A stretch of 22,729 bases of DNA from a bacterium (GTDB taxonomy: Bacteria; Patescibacteriota; Minisyncoccia; UBA6257; GWB1-50-10). Position 1 is the stretch's first letter. Each line of letters begins with the position of its first letter. Below are positions 14,368-20,504 of the stretch, one piece after another. The stretch spans positions 1-22,729 of the forward strand of contig DAICZV010000007.1 of NCBI GenBank assembly GCA_027310975.1, in the 5' to 3' direction. The translations under genes and the position numbers were made by a program. The notes beneath the pieces were generated by a model. The model saw only the letters and a list, made by a program, of their open reading frames with translations, was not told the DNA's origin and made no database searches.

Positions 14368-16009
14368 GTTTGATGTGCTCCTCAGCGTACTTCAAGGTCG
14401 CCCCTACTTTTTTCCCCGGATTGAATATGTCCTGCGGGTCAAATATCTTCTTCGTCTCGGTAAAAAGCTGCACGATTTTTTCGCCGTACATTTCCGTAAG
14501 ATACGGCGTGCGGATAAGGCCGTCATTGTGCTCGGCCGTGATTGACCCGCTATACTTGAAGACGAGCTGGTAAACCTGTTCGGTCACTTCCGGAATGAGC
14601 CGCCGCGTTTCGGGGTCGTTCAGGTGGACGAGCGGGATGATGTGGAAGTTGCCGTTCCCCGGATGCCCGGCGATCGTGTAGATAAGTTTGTCTTTGTGCT
14701 TGTCTAAAATGGCATTGATGGCCGGCAAAAGTTCCGGCATGTATTTCGGTTCCACAATGATGTCGTCTATGAAGGCCGCGGCATCCATCCCCTTCACGTG
14801 GCTGTGGATTAGGGCGAAACTCTGCCGGCGGATGGTCCAATACTCCTGGGACTCCGCGTCACTCCTCACGTTCCGGACCAGTAATTTATATTTCTTGGCC
14901 GCCGCAACCACCTCTTTCGCCTTGCGCTCCAATTCATTCTTGTCGTCAGCCGTGACGGAAACGAGGAGTATCATCTTCGGCATGCCGCCGCTCCGGACGA
15001 GCATTAAAAGCTCGGGGATAAACTCAAAGGCGAGTTTTAAGAGCCCGCCCTTCATGAGCTTCATCAGGGTCGGGAAAAAGCGCATGGCAAGACCCATCGT
15101 CTTGTCGTCGTACGACTCAATGCTCTCGGGCTTCAAGGCCAAAAGGTCATTCACGAGAGCCGGAACGCTTTTGAGCGTTTTGCTGAATATTACGACCAGA
15201 CGGGTATATTTCGGCGCCGGCACGAGCCGGAGTTTCGCCGATGTGAGGAGTCCGAATGTCCCCTGCGAGCCGACGATGACCTTCGTGATATCAAATGTTT
15301 TTCTGTCCGCGCTTAAAACGTTCCAAAGATAATAACCGGCCGAATTTTTCGTCACCTTCGGTTTCGCGGCCATTAGGGCGTCGTAATTCTCGTCAATGAG
15401 CTTATAGAGCCGGCGATAGATCTCGCCCTCGTAGCTTTTTTCGGCAAGCTTGTTTTTAAGCGCCTCGCCCGAGAGCAGCTTCAGGGCGTGAACCTCGCCG
15501 TCGCCCAAGACGATATTCACCTCCTCCACGTAATTTTCGGTCTTGCCGTACTGAAGCGTCAGTTCCCCGCCGGAGTTGTTATTGACCATCCCGCCCAAGG
15601 CGCAAAGGTCCTTGGAAGCCGGGAAGGCCGGATAGAGCAGGCTTTTCTCCTGTAACTTCTTTTCAAAATCGCGGAAATATACGCCCGGCTCGATAACGGC
15701 GTAGTCCGGCGCTATCTCCTTTACGTGATTGAAGTACTTCGTGAATTCCACGATAACCGAGTCGTTCAAAGGTCCGCCGGACATGTCCGTGCCGGCCGAC
15801 CGGCCCGTGAGGGATATCGGTTCACCCTTGGCTTTCTTTTCAGCGGCGAATTTTACCAGGGCCTTTACGTCCTCCTCATCCTTCGGGAAGACCACGACCC
15901 GGGGTTTCACCTTAAAGATAGAATAGTCCTCGCTGTATTTTCCGAGCGTCGCCTCGTCGCTCATTACGTCCCCCTTCACTATCTTTTTCAGTTCGTCGGA
16001 TAGATTCAT
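14363..16009 (-). CDS. FAD-linked oxidase, GlcD/D-lactate dehydrogenase type
   Basis: This 548-residue flavoprotein has an N-terminal PCMH-type FAD-binding domain (PRVVVFPKDEEDVKALVKF, about 36-54; SLTGRSAGTDMSGGPLNDSVIVEF, about 81-104) and a C-terminal FAD-linked oxidase domain with GHPGNGNFHIIPLVHLNDP, GSITAEHNDGLIRTPYL and a terminal IFDPQDIFNPGKK. These are the hallmarks of the GlcD/DLD family, which oxidises 2-hydroxy acids and passes electrons to a quinone or partner protein. The exact substrate cannot be read. No iron-sulfur partner is adjacent. The ATG at 16009 overlaps the TGA of the reverse transcriptase gene as ATGA, so the two are probably translationally coupled although functionally unrelated. 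E3 covers its stop codon. Confidence 0.88.
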   Translation of the reverse strand: MNLSDELKKIVKGDVMSDEATLGKYSEDYSIFKVKPRVVVFPKDEEDVKALVKFAAEKKAKGEPISLTGRSAGTDMSGGPLNDSVIVEFTKYFNHVKEIAPDYAVIEPGVYFRDFEKKLQEKSLLYPAFPASKDLCALGGMVNNNSGGELTLQYGKTENYVEEVNIVLGDGEVHALKLLSGEALKNKLAEKSYEGEIYRRLYKLIDENYDALMAAKPKVTKNSAGYYLWNVLSADRKTFDITKVIVGSQGTFGLLTSAKLRLVPAPKYTRLVVIFSKTLKSVPALVNDLLALKPESIESYDDKTMGLAMRFFPTLMKLMKGGLLKLAFEFIPELLMLVRSGGMPKMILLVSVTADDKNELERKAKEVVAAAKKYKLLVRNVRSDAESQEYWTIRRQSFALIHSHVKGMDAAAFIDDIIVEPKYMPELLPAINAILDKHKDKLIYTIAGHPGNGNFHIIPLVHLNDPETRRLIPEVTEQVYQLVFKYSGSITAEHNDGLIRTPYLTEMYGEKIVQLFTETKKIFDPQDIFNPGKKVGATLKYAEEHIKQ

Positions 16010-16989
16010 ATTTTCATTATAATCGATTTCAGCTTTCTGGCATTCCCGTGCTTCAAAAGCCCGATATATGAATTCAGCGTCTCCGGCGCCAGTCTTTCGG
16101 CAGTCCTTCTGAACATCCTCCGTTTGGTAGCCGCTCGCAACACCCGATGGTCCTGGAAATGTACCCAGCCGAGAAAATCCACGCCCGAGCCGATGGTTTT
16201 GATGGAAACTTTGTCTTCGTGCAATGCGAGCTTCAGCGCGCCTTCCAGGAACTGCCGGATCTTGGGAAGGGTATCCTCCAAATGCCTTTTATTCTGCGAG
16301 AAAATCACAAAATCGTCGGCATACCGGATGTAGTATTTCTCTTTCAGATCGTGCTTCGCGAATTGGTCCAGTTCGTTCATGTAAACATTGGCGAAAAGCT
16401 GGCTTGTGAGGTTGCCGAGGGGCAATCCTTTGCCGGGAGCCGTCTCGAAACTACTAATCACGCTCTCGCAAAGCCGGAGTGTATCCGCATCAAGGTTTCT
16501 GCGCAAAATATTAAGAAGGATTCCGTGATCTATGCTCGCGAAGAATTTCCTCACGTCGCACTTCAAAATCCAGCATTGCTTGGTGTTATTTTTGCCGACC
16601 TTGTTAGTAAAGGCGCGGAATCTGTTTATGGCTTTGTGCGTTCCTTTATCATTACGGCAAGAAAATGAGTCGGCGATGAATCTTTTGTTAAAATGAGGGT
16701 ATAATACCCTGTATATGGCGTGATGGAGGAGGCGGTCGCGGACGGAGGCCTTGTGGATGTCCCTCGGCTTTGGGTCGCTCACTTTAAATGCCGAGTATCC
16801 GCCGTGGCGATACGTTCGGTTCGTAAGCTCACGGTGCAACCGGAAGACATTGTCGGCAAGATTGAGCGAGAATTCCTGAACATCCGGCTTGTCCCGTTTG
16901 CCGTTCAGGAATTCCCGCCAGGCCTCAAATATATTTTCAAGCGATATTATTTCTTCAAACATATGCCAGTTCAAAATTCTAACGGCCAT
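16006..16989 (-). CDS. Diversity-generating retroelement reverse transcriptase
   Basis: This 327-residue group II intron-like RT copies the template repeat into mutated cDNA. The visible RT motifs are CDVRKFFASIDH (motif with the first catalytic Asp, about 144-155), GLPLGNLTSQLFANVYMNELD (178-198) and RYADDFVIF (212-220, catalytic D215 and D216). The LGNLTSQ form, with SQ in place of the SP of most RTs, is typical of DGR RTs. No maturase or endonuclease domain follows, which argues against a group II intron, and the length fits DGR RTs. The ribosome binding site is a run of ten G (17003-16994) four bases before the ATG; the Met at 16962 is an alternative start. The stop overlaps the FAD oxidase start. 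The TR, VR and Avd-like gene lie upstream. Confidence 0.95.
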   Translation of the reverse strand: MAVRILNWHMFEEIISLENIFEAWREFLNGKRDKPDVQEFSLNLADNVFRLHRELTNRTYRHGGYSAFKVSDPKPRDIHKASVRDRLLHHAIYRVLYPHFNKRFIADSFSCRNDKGTHKAINRFRAFTNKVGKNNTKQCWILKCDVRKFFASIDHGILLNILRRNLDADTLRLCESVISSFETAPGKGLPLGNLTSQLFANVYMNELDQFAKHDLKEKYYIRYADDFVIFSQNKRHLEDTLPKIRQFLEGALKLALHEDKVSIKTIGSGVDFLGWVHFQDHRVLRAATKRRMFRRTAERLAPETLNSYIGLLKHGNARKLKSIIMKI

Positions 16990-16993
16990 TTAT

Positions 16994-17003
16994 CCCCCCC
17001 CCC
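16994..17003. repeat. C10/G10 homopolymer at the RT/avd divergence
   Basis: Ten C on the plus strand. On the minus strand they form the G-run that serves as the RT ribosome binding site. On the plus strand they lie between an ATG at 16963 and the Avd reading frame; losing one C would join them. This is a candidate slippage site or a sequencing error. Confidence 0.7.
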
Positions 17004-17365
17004 GACGGAACGAACTACCGGTCATACGGAAATTGATTGAGACGTACAAGCTGTGGCGGGAGATAGTTCCCAATTTGCCGAAATCCGCCCGATTCACGCT
17101 GGGAGAAAAAATAGATGTCTGTATTCTTGAGGCCGCTGAAATTCTTTTTTCGGCGAGCTATGCTGTTCCAGTGAATCGCCTACCGCTCGTGCGTACCGCC
17201 GGAGCCAAAATTGATCTAGCCAAATTTTTCCTCCAGATCGCTTGGGAAACGAAAGCACTAGACAGCAAGAAATACGTCACAATATCAGAAAAACTTGAGG
17301 AGATCGGCCGGATAATCGGCGGATGGGTTAAACAACTCGCGCTTAAAGAAACTCCCTCGTTATAG
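17003..17365 (+). CDS. avd: Avd-like four-helix accessory protein, start unresolved
   Basis: The conserved frame reads NELPVIRKLIETYKLWREIV...LPKSARFTLGEKIDVCILEAAEILFSASYA...KIDLAKFFLQIAWETKALDSKKYVTISEKLEEIGRIIGG, a four-helix S23/Avd-type protein of about 115-120 residues. Avd proteins form pentamers that bind the RT and template RNA and are needed for mutagenic homing. The gene lies on the strand opposite to RT, TR and target, unlike the classic avd-TR-RT order. There is no ATG or GTG in frame near the domain start: TTG at 17033 would cut the first helix, and the ATG at 16963 is out of frame unless the C10 run becomes C9. The listed start is only the first codon after that run. The stop lies inside the hairpin that ends the TR transcript. 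Confidence 0.8.
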   Translation, partial: RRNELPVIRKLIETYKLWREIVPNLPKSARFTLGEKIDVCILEAAEILFSASYAVPVNRLPLVRTAGAKIDLAKFFLQIAWETKALDSKKYVTISEKLEEIGRIIGGWVKQLALKETPSL

Positions 17366-17375
17366 AACGAGGGAG
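17345..17375 (-). terminator. Hairpin and T-rich tail ending the TR transcript
   Basis: CTCCCTCGTT and AACGAGGGAG (17352-17361, 17366-17375) form a 10-bp perfect stem with a 4-base loop. On the minus strand TTTCTTT follows, so it can end the TR RNA before the RT gene. On the plus strand it contains the avd stop codon but has no T-run. Confidence 0.6.
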
Positions 17376-17697
17376 AAACAGAGAAGTCTTCTGCAACCGC
17401 CGCGGGATTATCATCGTTCCAGTCATTGTCGAGCCAGTTGTAGTTCCAGTTCCACCTCTCGCCGTTCCAGTTGAGGTAACGGACGTTGAGGTTGCCATCA
17501 GAGTCGCGGTTGCGTGCATACCGTCACCCATACCACTGCCCATTGAATACTCTTTGGGCTGTATCGCATTCGTGATCTCTAATCACCTAACGGCGTACAC
17601 CAGGCGTCTTTGCTTTTTGGAGCGAAAGAAACTCCGGAATTCGACCGCCCGAAACCTTGGCCGCGGGCACACCAATCTACTATCCAACGTTAGTATA
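17376..17697 (-). ncRNA. Probable TR RNA transcription unit
   Basis: This 320-base stretch without a real gene holds the TR and about 180 bases of upstream leader, and is bounded by the VR terminator and the TR terminator. A TATACT box (about 17694-17689) just after the target's terminator could start it, but no clear -35 box is present. A small GCCCG/CGGGC hairpin lies in the leader near 17647-17668. Boundaries are inferred. Confidence 0.5.
17391..17511 (-). repeat. DGR template repeat (TR)
   Basis: 121 bp aligned without gaps to the end of the target gene (17769-17889). Of 19 differences, 18 are at TR adenines on the minus strand; the exception is a T to G change. Read in the target frame the TR is crowded with AAC, AAT, GAC and TAC codons, encoding RYLNWNGERWNWNYNW and similar. 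The 3' end on the minus strand (17413-17391, containing AATCCCGCGGCGGTTGCAG) is identical in the VR and corresponds to the IMH-type homing end. Confidence 0.96.
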
Positions 17698-17731
17698 ACA
17701 AAAAAGGCGTCCGTGAATTTACACGAACGCC
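17698..17731 (-). terminator. Terminator hairpin after the DGR target gene
   Basis: GGCGTCCGTG (17706-17715) and CACGAACGCC (17722-17731) pair at 9 of 10 positions plus G-T, and on the minus strand TTTTTT follows. A hairpin just downstream of the VR is also a known requirement for efficient homing in phage DGRs, so it may serve both roles. Confidence 0.75.
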
Positions 17732-17757
17732 GAGTCAAATCGACAAAATTACTATTG

Positions 17758-18348
17758 TTACGCGCCTGCTGCAACCGCCGCGGGATTATCAGCGTTCCAG
17801 CCACGGCCGAGCCAGCGGTCGCCCCAGCTCCACCTCTCGCCGTCCCAGCTGAGGCAACGGACGTAGAGGCCGCCATCAGAGCCGCGGTAAATGGTTCCCC
17901 AGAAGAAGATGTATTTGCCCTTCCATTCTTCGGGGATGAGTTCCGGATGCTCCAGTAAGTAGTCCAGGACATTGGCGTTCAAGACCGGCTTATCCTGCAA
18001 TTCCTTGCGGAGCTTGTTGCCGGAGATGACGCTGCCATTCTTCTGGCTTTCGGAGAGGTACAGGGAAACCTTCCCCGGATCCCAGGCGAACTGGCCGCCT
18101 TTCCTGTGCTCTTCAACACTCCAGCCCTTGGGGACGAACGAGGCGGCATCGCAGTCGATGACATTGCCGATAATCTGGACACGGGCTCCATTGCGGAGGA
18201 ATTTCATGAATTCCTTACCGCTTCTGACCGGGTTATCAATGATTTTCTGCGTTATCTCGACATCAAGATTCTCAATCTCCTCTTTCGGAAGGTTGTCTTG
18301 AACCGTTGAGATAGCTTTCAGAATTTGTTTTACCGAGGCTTTACTCAT
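17758..18348 (-). CDS. DGR target protein with C-terminal variable region
   Basis: This 196-residue protein is diversified by the retroelement. Residues 1-50 are helical and charged. Residues 60-150 include IDCDAASFVPKGWSVEEHRKGGQFAWDPGKVSLYLS and PVLNANVLDYLLEHPELIPEEWKGKYIFFWGTIYR, followed by the variable end (154-193, with SWDGERWSWGDRW and GRGWNADNP). Aromatic and glycine-rich variable ends of this type usually adopt a C-type lectin or FGE-like ligand-binding fold. Residues altered relative to the TR are 154, 156, 160, 162, 165, 167, 169, 174, 176, 177, 178, 181, 182, 183 and 186. There is no signal peptide or membrane segment, so it may act inside the cell or use another export route. 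A GGATGG ribosome binding site lies 10 bases before the ATG. The ligand is unknown. Confidence 0.93.
   Translation of the reverse strand: MSKASVKQILKAISTVQDNLPKEEIENLDVEITQKIIDNPVRSGKEFMKFLRNGARVQIIGNVIDCDAASFVPKGWSVEEHRKGGQFAWDPGKVSLYLSESQKNGSVISGNKLRKELQDKPVLNANVLDYLLEHPELIPEEWKGKYIFFWGTIYRGSDGGLYVRCLSWDGERWSWGDRWLGRGWNADNPAAVAAGA
17769..17889 (-). repeat. DGR variable repeat (VR)
   Basis: This is the last 121 bp of homology within the target gene, ending 11 bases before its stop codon. It matches the TR at 102 of 121 positions. The first 23 plus-strand bases (17769-17791) are identical to the TR, and all differences lie in the remaining part. Confidence 0.96.
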
Positions 18349-18362
18349 AATGAGCTGACCAT

Positions 18363-18410
18363 CCTTTCGGGATTATTTTGGCTATCCATTACCCCTTACT
18401 ACCTTTCGGG
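18363..18410 (-). promoter_or_regulatory. Direct repeat in the DGR target leader
   Basis: CCCGAAAGG occurs twice in the leader (18371-18363 and 18410-18402). The copy nearer the gene contains the start of the ribosome binding site. It may be a regulator or structure site; this is only a suggestion. Confidence 0.3.
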
Positions 18411-18448
18411 GGTATCAGACGAACCGTTTCATTACAAAGAACGCTTGC

Positions 18449-18477
18449 ATTATACTATGACTTTGGCTATGTGTCAA
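18449..18477 (-). promoter_or_regulatory. Consensus promoter of the DGR target gene
   Basis: Perfect TTGACA (18477-18472), a 17-base spacer and perfect TATAAT (18454-18449) on the minus strand. It is the strongest promoter in the window. The leader to the ATG is about 94 bases. Confidence 0.85.
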
Positions 18478-18484
18478 CTATGCC

Positions 18485-18505
18485 AAAACCGCTTATTTTA
18501 AGCGG
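18485..18505 (-). terminator. Weak terminator after the nuclease operon
   Basis: CCGCTTA (18489-18495) and TAAGCGG (18499-18505) form a 7-bp perfect stem. On the minus strand TTTT follows. It separates the operon ending at 18615 from the DGR promoter. Confidence 0.5.
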
Positions 18506-18563
18506 CTTATCCACCGCTCTAAGTTAAAAAGCCATGGCTGTATAACTTCGTGTGGATCGGCTG

Positions 18564-18587
18564 GATGGTATAACGCGTTATACCATC
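18564..18587. repeat. 24-bp perfect palindrome
   Basis: GATGGTATAACG is followed directly by its reverse complement CGTTATACCATC. It lies 28 bases past the nuclease stop codon. It could be a protein-binding site or part of a terminator region; there is no T-run. Confidence 0.5.
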
Positions 18588-18614
18588 GCCTCCCTATCAC
18601 CAGTTCCTGATTCC

Positions 18615-19376
18615 TTATTTTCGGTTTTCGTGCTTCGCCGCCGCTTTGCGGTAGGCGCAGTAGTCGCAGTCCGCGCTACTTTCCGGCAGTTCGTCCGACA
18701 CCAGGCATTTTTTCATTTCGGTGAGCGTCCCTTTTATCCAACCGTCGTTTCCTTCATAAGGAATAACCTTGATATCAAATTCCAGCTTCGCGTCAAAGGC
18801 CTCTTTGTCCGCGTTGCCGTTGCAGTAGACGAAGTAAGCGATGTTGGAGACCGGAAATCCGTTCATGCGGAAAAGCCACTGGTAGACCTCCACCTGCCGC
18901 TTGTAGCCGTTTTGCCATTCCGCATCCAGGTTCACTTCGCTGGATTTTGACGTGGCTTTATAGTCAACGATGTGCAGTTCCTTCTTGTGGTTTATCCAGA
19001 CGTCGTCCACTCCGCCGCGCACTAGGAGGTTGGTCGGCCGGTGCAGATATTTTATCCCTTGGGTCCGGGAGTTCCTCCACTCCTCAAGGTCGTCGTGGTC
19101 AAACGGCACCGCGTCTATCCCGTAGGCCTTCATGAGCGGGTGCTGCGAACCCGCCGCCCGGTGGATATCAAATTCCTTTTTGAGGAGCGTGTCCACCGCC
19201 GTATTCAAACTGAAAGGGAATCCGGGCGGCCGGGCGGTGCCCAAACGCTTATCCAGGTAAAAGCATCGCGGACATTCCACAAAAAGGTCTATGCCGCTCC
19301 GGCTCACGACGTAGGGTTCGTCCGAGTCGGGCGCGAAGAGTTTCTTGGTCTTTTGCGGGTTGTAGTATTCGGACAT
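18615..19376 (-). CDS. PD-(D/E)XK nuclease with Cas4-like cysteine cluster
   Basis: This 253-residue protein belongs to the RecB/Cas4 nuclease superfamily. The core is GGVDD (121-125, metal ligand Asp124), ELHIVDYK (133-140, Asp138 and Lys140) and the QxxxY motif QVEVY (161-165). Cysteines 35 and 38 (ECPRCFY) together with 227 and 230 (CDYCAY) bracket the domain, as in the 4Fe-4S cluster of Cas4 and AddB. No CRISPR array or cas1/cas2 is near, so a repair or general DNA-processing role is more likely than spacer acquisition. The ATG lies 3 bases after the acylphosphatase stop; it is the last gene of a five-gene operon. Confidence 0.88.
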   Translation of the reverse strand: MSEYYNPQKTKKLFAPDSDEPYVVSRSGIDLFVECPRCFYLDKRLGTARPPGFPFSLNTAVDTLLKKEFDIHRAAGSQHPLMKAYGIDAVPFDHDDLEEWRNSRTQGIKYLHRPTNLLVRGGVDDVWINHKKELHIVDYKATSKSSEVNLDAEWQNGYKRQVEVYQWLFRMNGFPVSNIAYFVYCNGNADKEAFDAKLEFDIKVIPYEGNDGWIKGTLTEMKKCLVSDELPESSADCDYCAYRKAAAKHENRK

Positions 19377-19379
19377 ATT

Positions 19380-19652
19380 TTATCTTTCTATCCTGAACTC
19401 ACTGTAATCTTTTCCGGATATTTCTTCCACGTCTATCCGGTCCACGCGCGCGATGAGCGAGCCCTTTTTGCACCAGTTGAGGAACTTTTGGAGCGCCACA
19501 TCGTCCCCTTCCGCTTCCACGAAGACGCTGCCGTCCGGCTCGTTCCGCACAAAACCGACCACGCCCAAAAGTTTCGCCCGAAAGGCGGCGCTCCGCCTGA
19601 AATTGACGCCTTGGACGCGGCCGTACACCTTTATTTCGTAGGTCTTGCGCAT
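19380..19652 (-). CDS. acyP: Acylphosphatase
   Basis: This 90-residue enzyme hydrolyses acyl phosphates such as acetyl phosphate. The signature YGRVQGVNFRR (10-20) provides the phosphate-binding loop and Arg19; the catalytic Asn37 is in GFVRNEPDGSV. The length is typical. I start it at 19652 because the longer in-frame ORF from 19694 would run through the hairpin at 19671-19699 and adds residues that do not match the family. Confidence 0.92.
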   Translation of the reverse strand: MRKTYEIKVYGRVQGVNFRRSAAFRAKLLGVVGFVRNEPDGSVFVEAEGDDVALQKFLNWCKKGSLIARVDRIDVEEISGKDYSEFRIER

Positions 19653-19670
19653 ATCTTGAGTTATCCCCAC

Positions 19671-19699
19671 AAAGTATGGAGGTCCGACCTCCATACTTT
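19671..19699 (-). terminator. Perfect 13-bp hairpin after bcp
   Basis: AAAGTATGGAGGT pairs perfectly with 19687-19699, with loop CCG. On the minus strand it starts within the bcp stop codon and ends in TTTGTGG, a poor T-run. It may be a partial terminator or processing hairpin within the operon. It resembles the hairpin at 1136-1168. Confidence 0.5.
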
Positions 19700-20174
19700 A
19701 TTTCGCCAGGTCGGCGAGGACCTCCCCGGCGTGGACAGCAGGATTCACGTTCCGGTAGATTTTCCTTATCTTCCCTTTCGGGTCAACGAGGAACGACGTG
19801 CGGAGCGTGCCTTCGTAGACCCGCCCCATGAACTTTTTCTTCCCCCAGACGCCGTATGTCCGGACGGCCAGCTTCCCCTCGTCCGAGAGCAAAGTAAAAG
19901 GCAATTTGTACTTCTTGGCGAATTTGGCGTGGCTTGCGACGCTGTCCACACTCACGCCGAAGACCTTGGCCTTGAGCTTTTTGAAGTTCGGGAAATAGTC
20001 GCGGATGCCGCAGGCCTCCTTGGTGCAGCCCGGGGTATCATCCTTCGGATAGAAGTAAAGCAGGACCCAGCCGCCGCGATGATGCGAGAGCCGGTGCCAC
20101 ATGCCTGTTTGATCCTGCAACTTGAAGCTCGGCGCCAGATCCCCTTCCTGCAATTCTATCTTCTTGGTTGGCAT
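19698..20174 (-). CDS. bcp: Thiol peroxidase, BCP-type peroxiredoxin
   Basis: This 158-residue peroxiredoxin reduces hydrogen peroxide and organic peroxides with electrons from thioredoxin. The peroxidatic Cys50 is in FYPKDDTPGCTKEACGIRD, with the resolving Cys55 five residues on, the atypical two-cysteine BCP arrangement. Length and the tail motif TSFLVDPKGKI fit the family. It starts one base after the stop of a 29-residue membrane peptide gene. Confidence 0.94.
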   Translation of the reverse strand: MPTKKIELQEGDLAPSFKLQDQTGMWHRLSHHRGGWVLLYFYPKDDTPGCTKEACGIRDYFPNFKKLKAKVFGVSVDSVASHAKFAKKYKLPFTLLSDEGKLAVRTYGVWGKKKFMGRVYEGTLRTSFLVDPKGKIRKIYRNVNPAVHAGEVLADLAK

Positions 20175-20175
20175 G

Positions 20176-20265
20176 CTAAAAACGACGGATTAACCCGCCA
20201 AAAATGAAGTAGACGCTCAAGAGAAAAATGACCAGGGCGAGAGCCGAAATGACGACGTTCCGCAT
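20176..20265 (-). CDS. 29-aa single-pass membrane peptide
   Basis: The ATG at 20265 opens MRNVVISALALVIFLLSVYFIFGGLIRRF, one strong membrane helix with a short charged end. It fits tightly between the DUF5652-like gene (5-base gap) and bcp (1-base gap), which supports it as a real operon member. It may be a subunit or regulator of the neighbouring membrane protein. Function unknown. Confidence 0.6.
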   Translation of the reverse strand: MRNVVISALALVIFLLSVYFIFGGLIRRF

Positions 20266-20270
20266 TAGGG

Positions 20271-20498
20271 TTACGCCTCTGCCTTAAGTTCTTTGACGGG
20301 CGCCTTCAGAGGGCGCTTGCTCCAGATGAAAATGTAGAGGATCTCCAAGATTGCGAGCGTGTTCAAGACGAGGAGAGCGATGAACCACCACTGATCGGAG
20401 CGCTTGGCCGCTTTCCAGAGGGCAACACCCTTCCAGGGCAGGACCCAGAGCATTAAAACGTACCACAGCCAGCCGCCGTTATTTAGCGTGTTCAACAT
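20271..20498 (-). CDS. Small membrane protein, DUF5652-like
   Basis: This 75-residue protein has two membrane helices: NGGWLWYVLMLWVLPWKGVALWKAAKRSDQWWFIALLVLNTLAILEILYIFIW spans both, joined by a basic loop. The pattern LPWKGxALWKAAK..QWWFIALLVLNTLGILEILYIF is common in CPR genomes as DUF5652; the name is from memory. I choose the ATG at 20498 over the GTG at 20513 because a TATAAT box overlaps the earlier codon. It is the first gene of the operon that runs down to the nuclease. Function unknown. Confidence 0.78.
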   Translation of the reverse strand: MLNTLNNGGWLWYVLMLWVLPWKGVALWKAAKRSDQWWFIALLVLNTLAILEILYIFIWSKRPLKAPVKELKAEA

Positions 20499-20504
20499 GG
20501 CGTT

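Noticed and set aside
16006..16989. Group II intron or retron as source of the RT
   Set aside because: No maturase or HNH domain and no intron domain V/VI were seen; the adjacent TR/VR pair and the SQ motif identify a DGR.
16889..17002. Extended N-terminus of the Avd frame from the ATG at 16889
   Set aside because: This part is antisense to the RT start region and has no Avd-like sequence; the homology begins only after the C10 run.
17343..17543. Minus-strand 66-aa open frame over the TR rich in Thr, Gly and Met
   Set aside because: It is an out-of-frame reading of the template repeat, which is explained fully by its match to the VR.
17345..17635. Direct repeat AAAGAAACTCC on both sides of the TR (17345, 17625)
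   Set aside because: An 11-bp repeat is expected several times by chance in 22 kb, and it has no target-site or recombination context.
17554..17958. Plus-strand 134-aa open frame antisense to the VR
   Set aside because: It crosses the terminator and lies antisense to the target gene; its Ala-rich end is the complement of the VR.
18615..19376. Cas4 of a CRISPR system
   Set aside because: No cas1, cas2 or repeat array is in the window; the fold alone is common to RecB-type nucleases.
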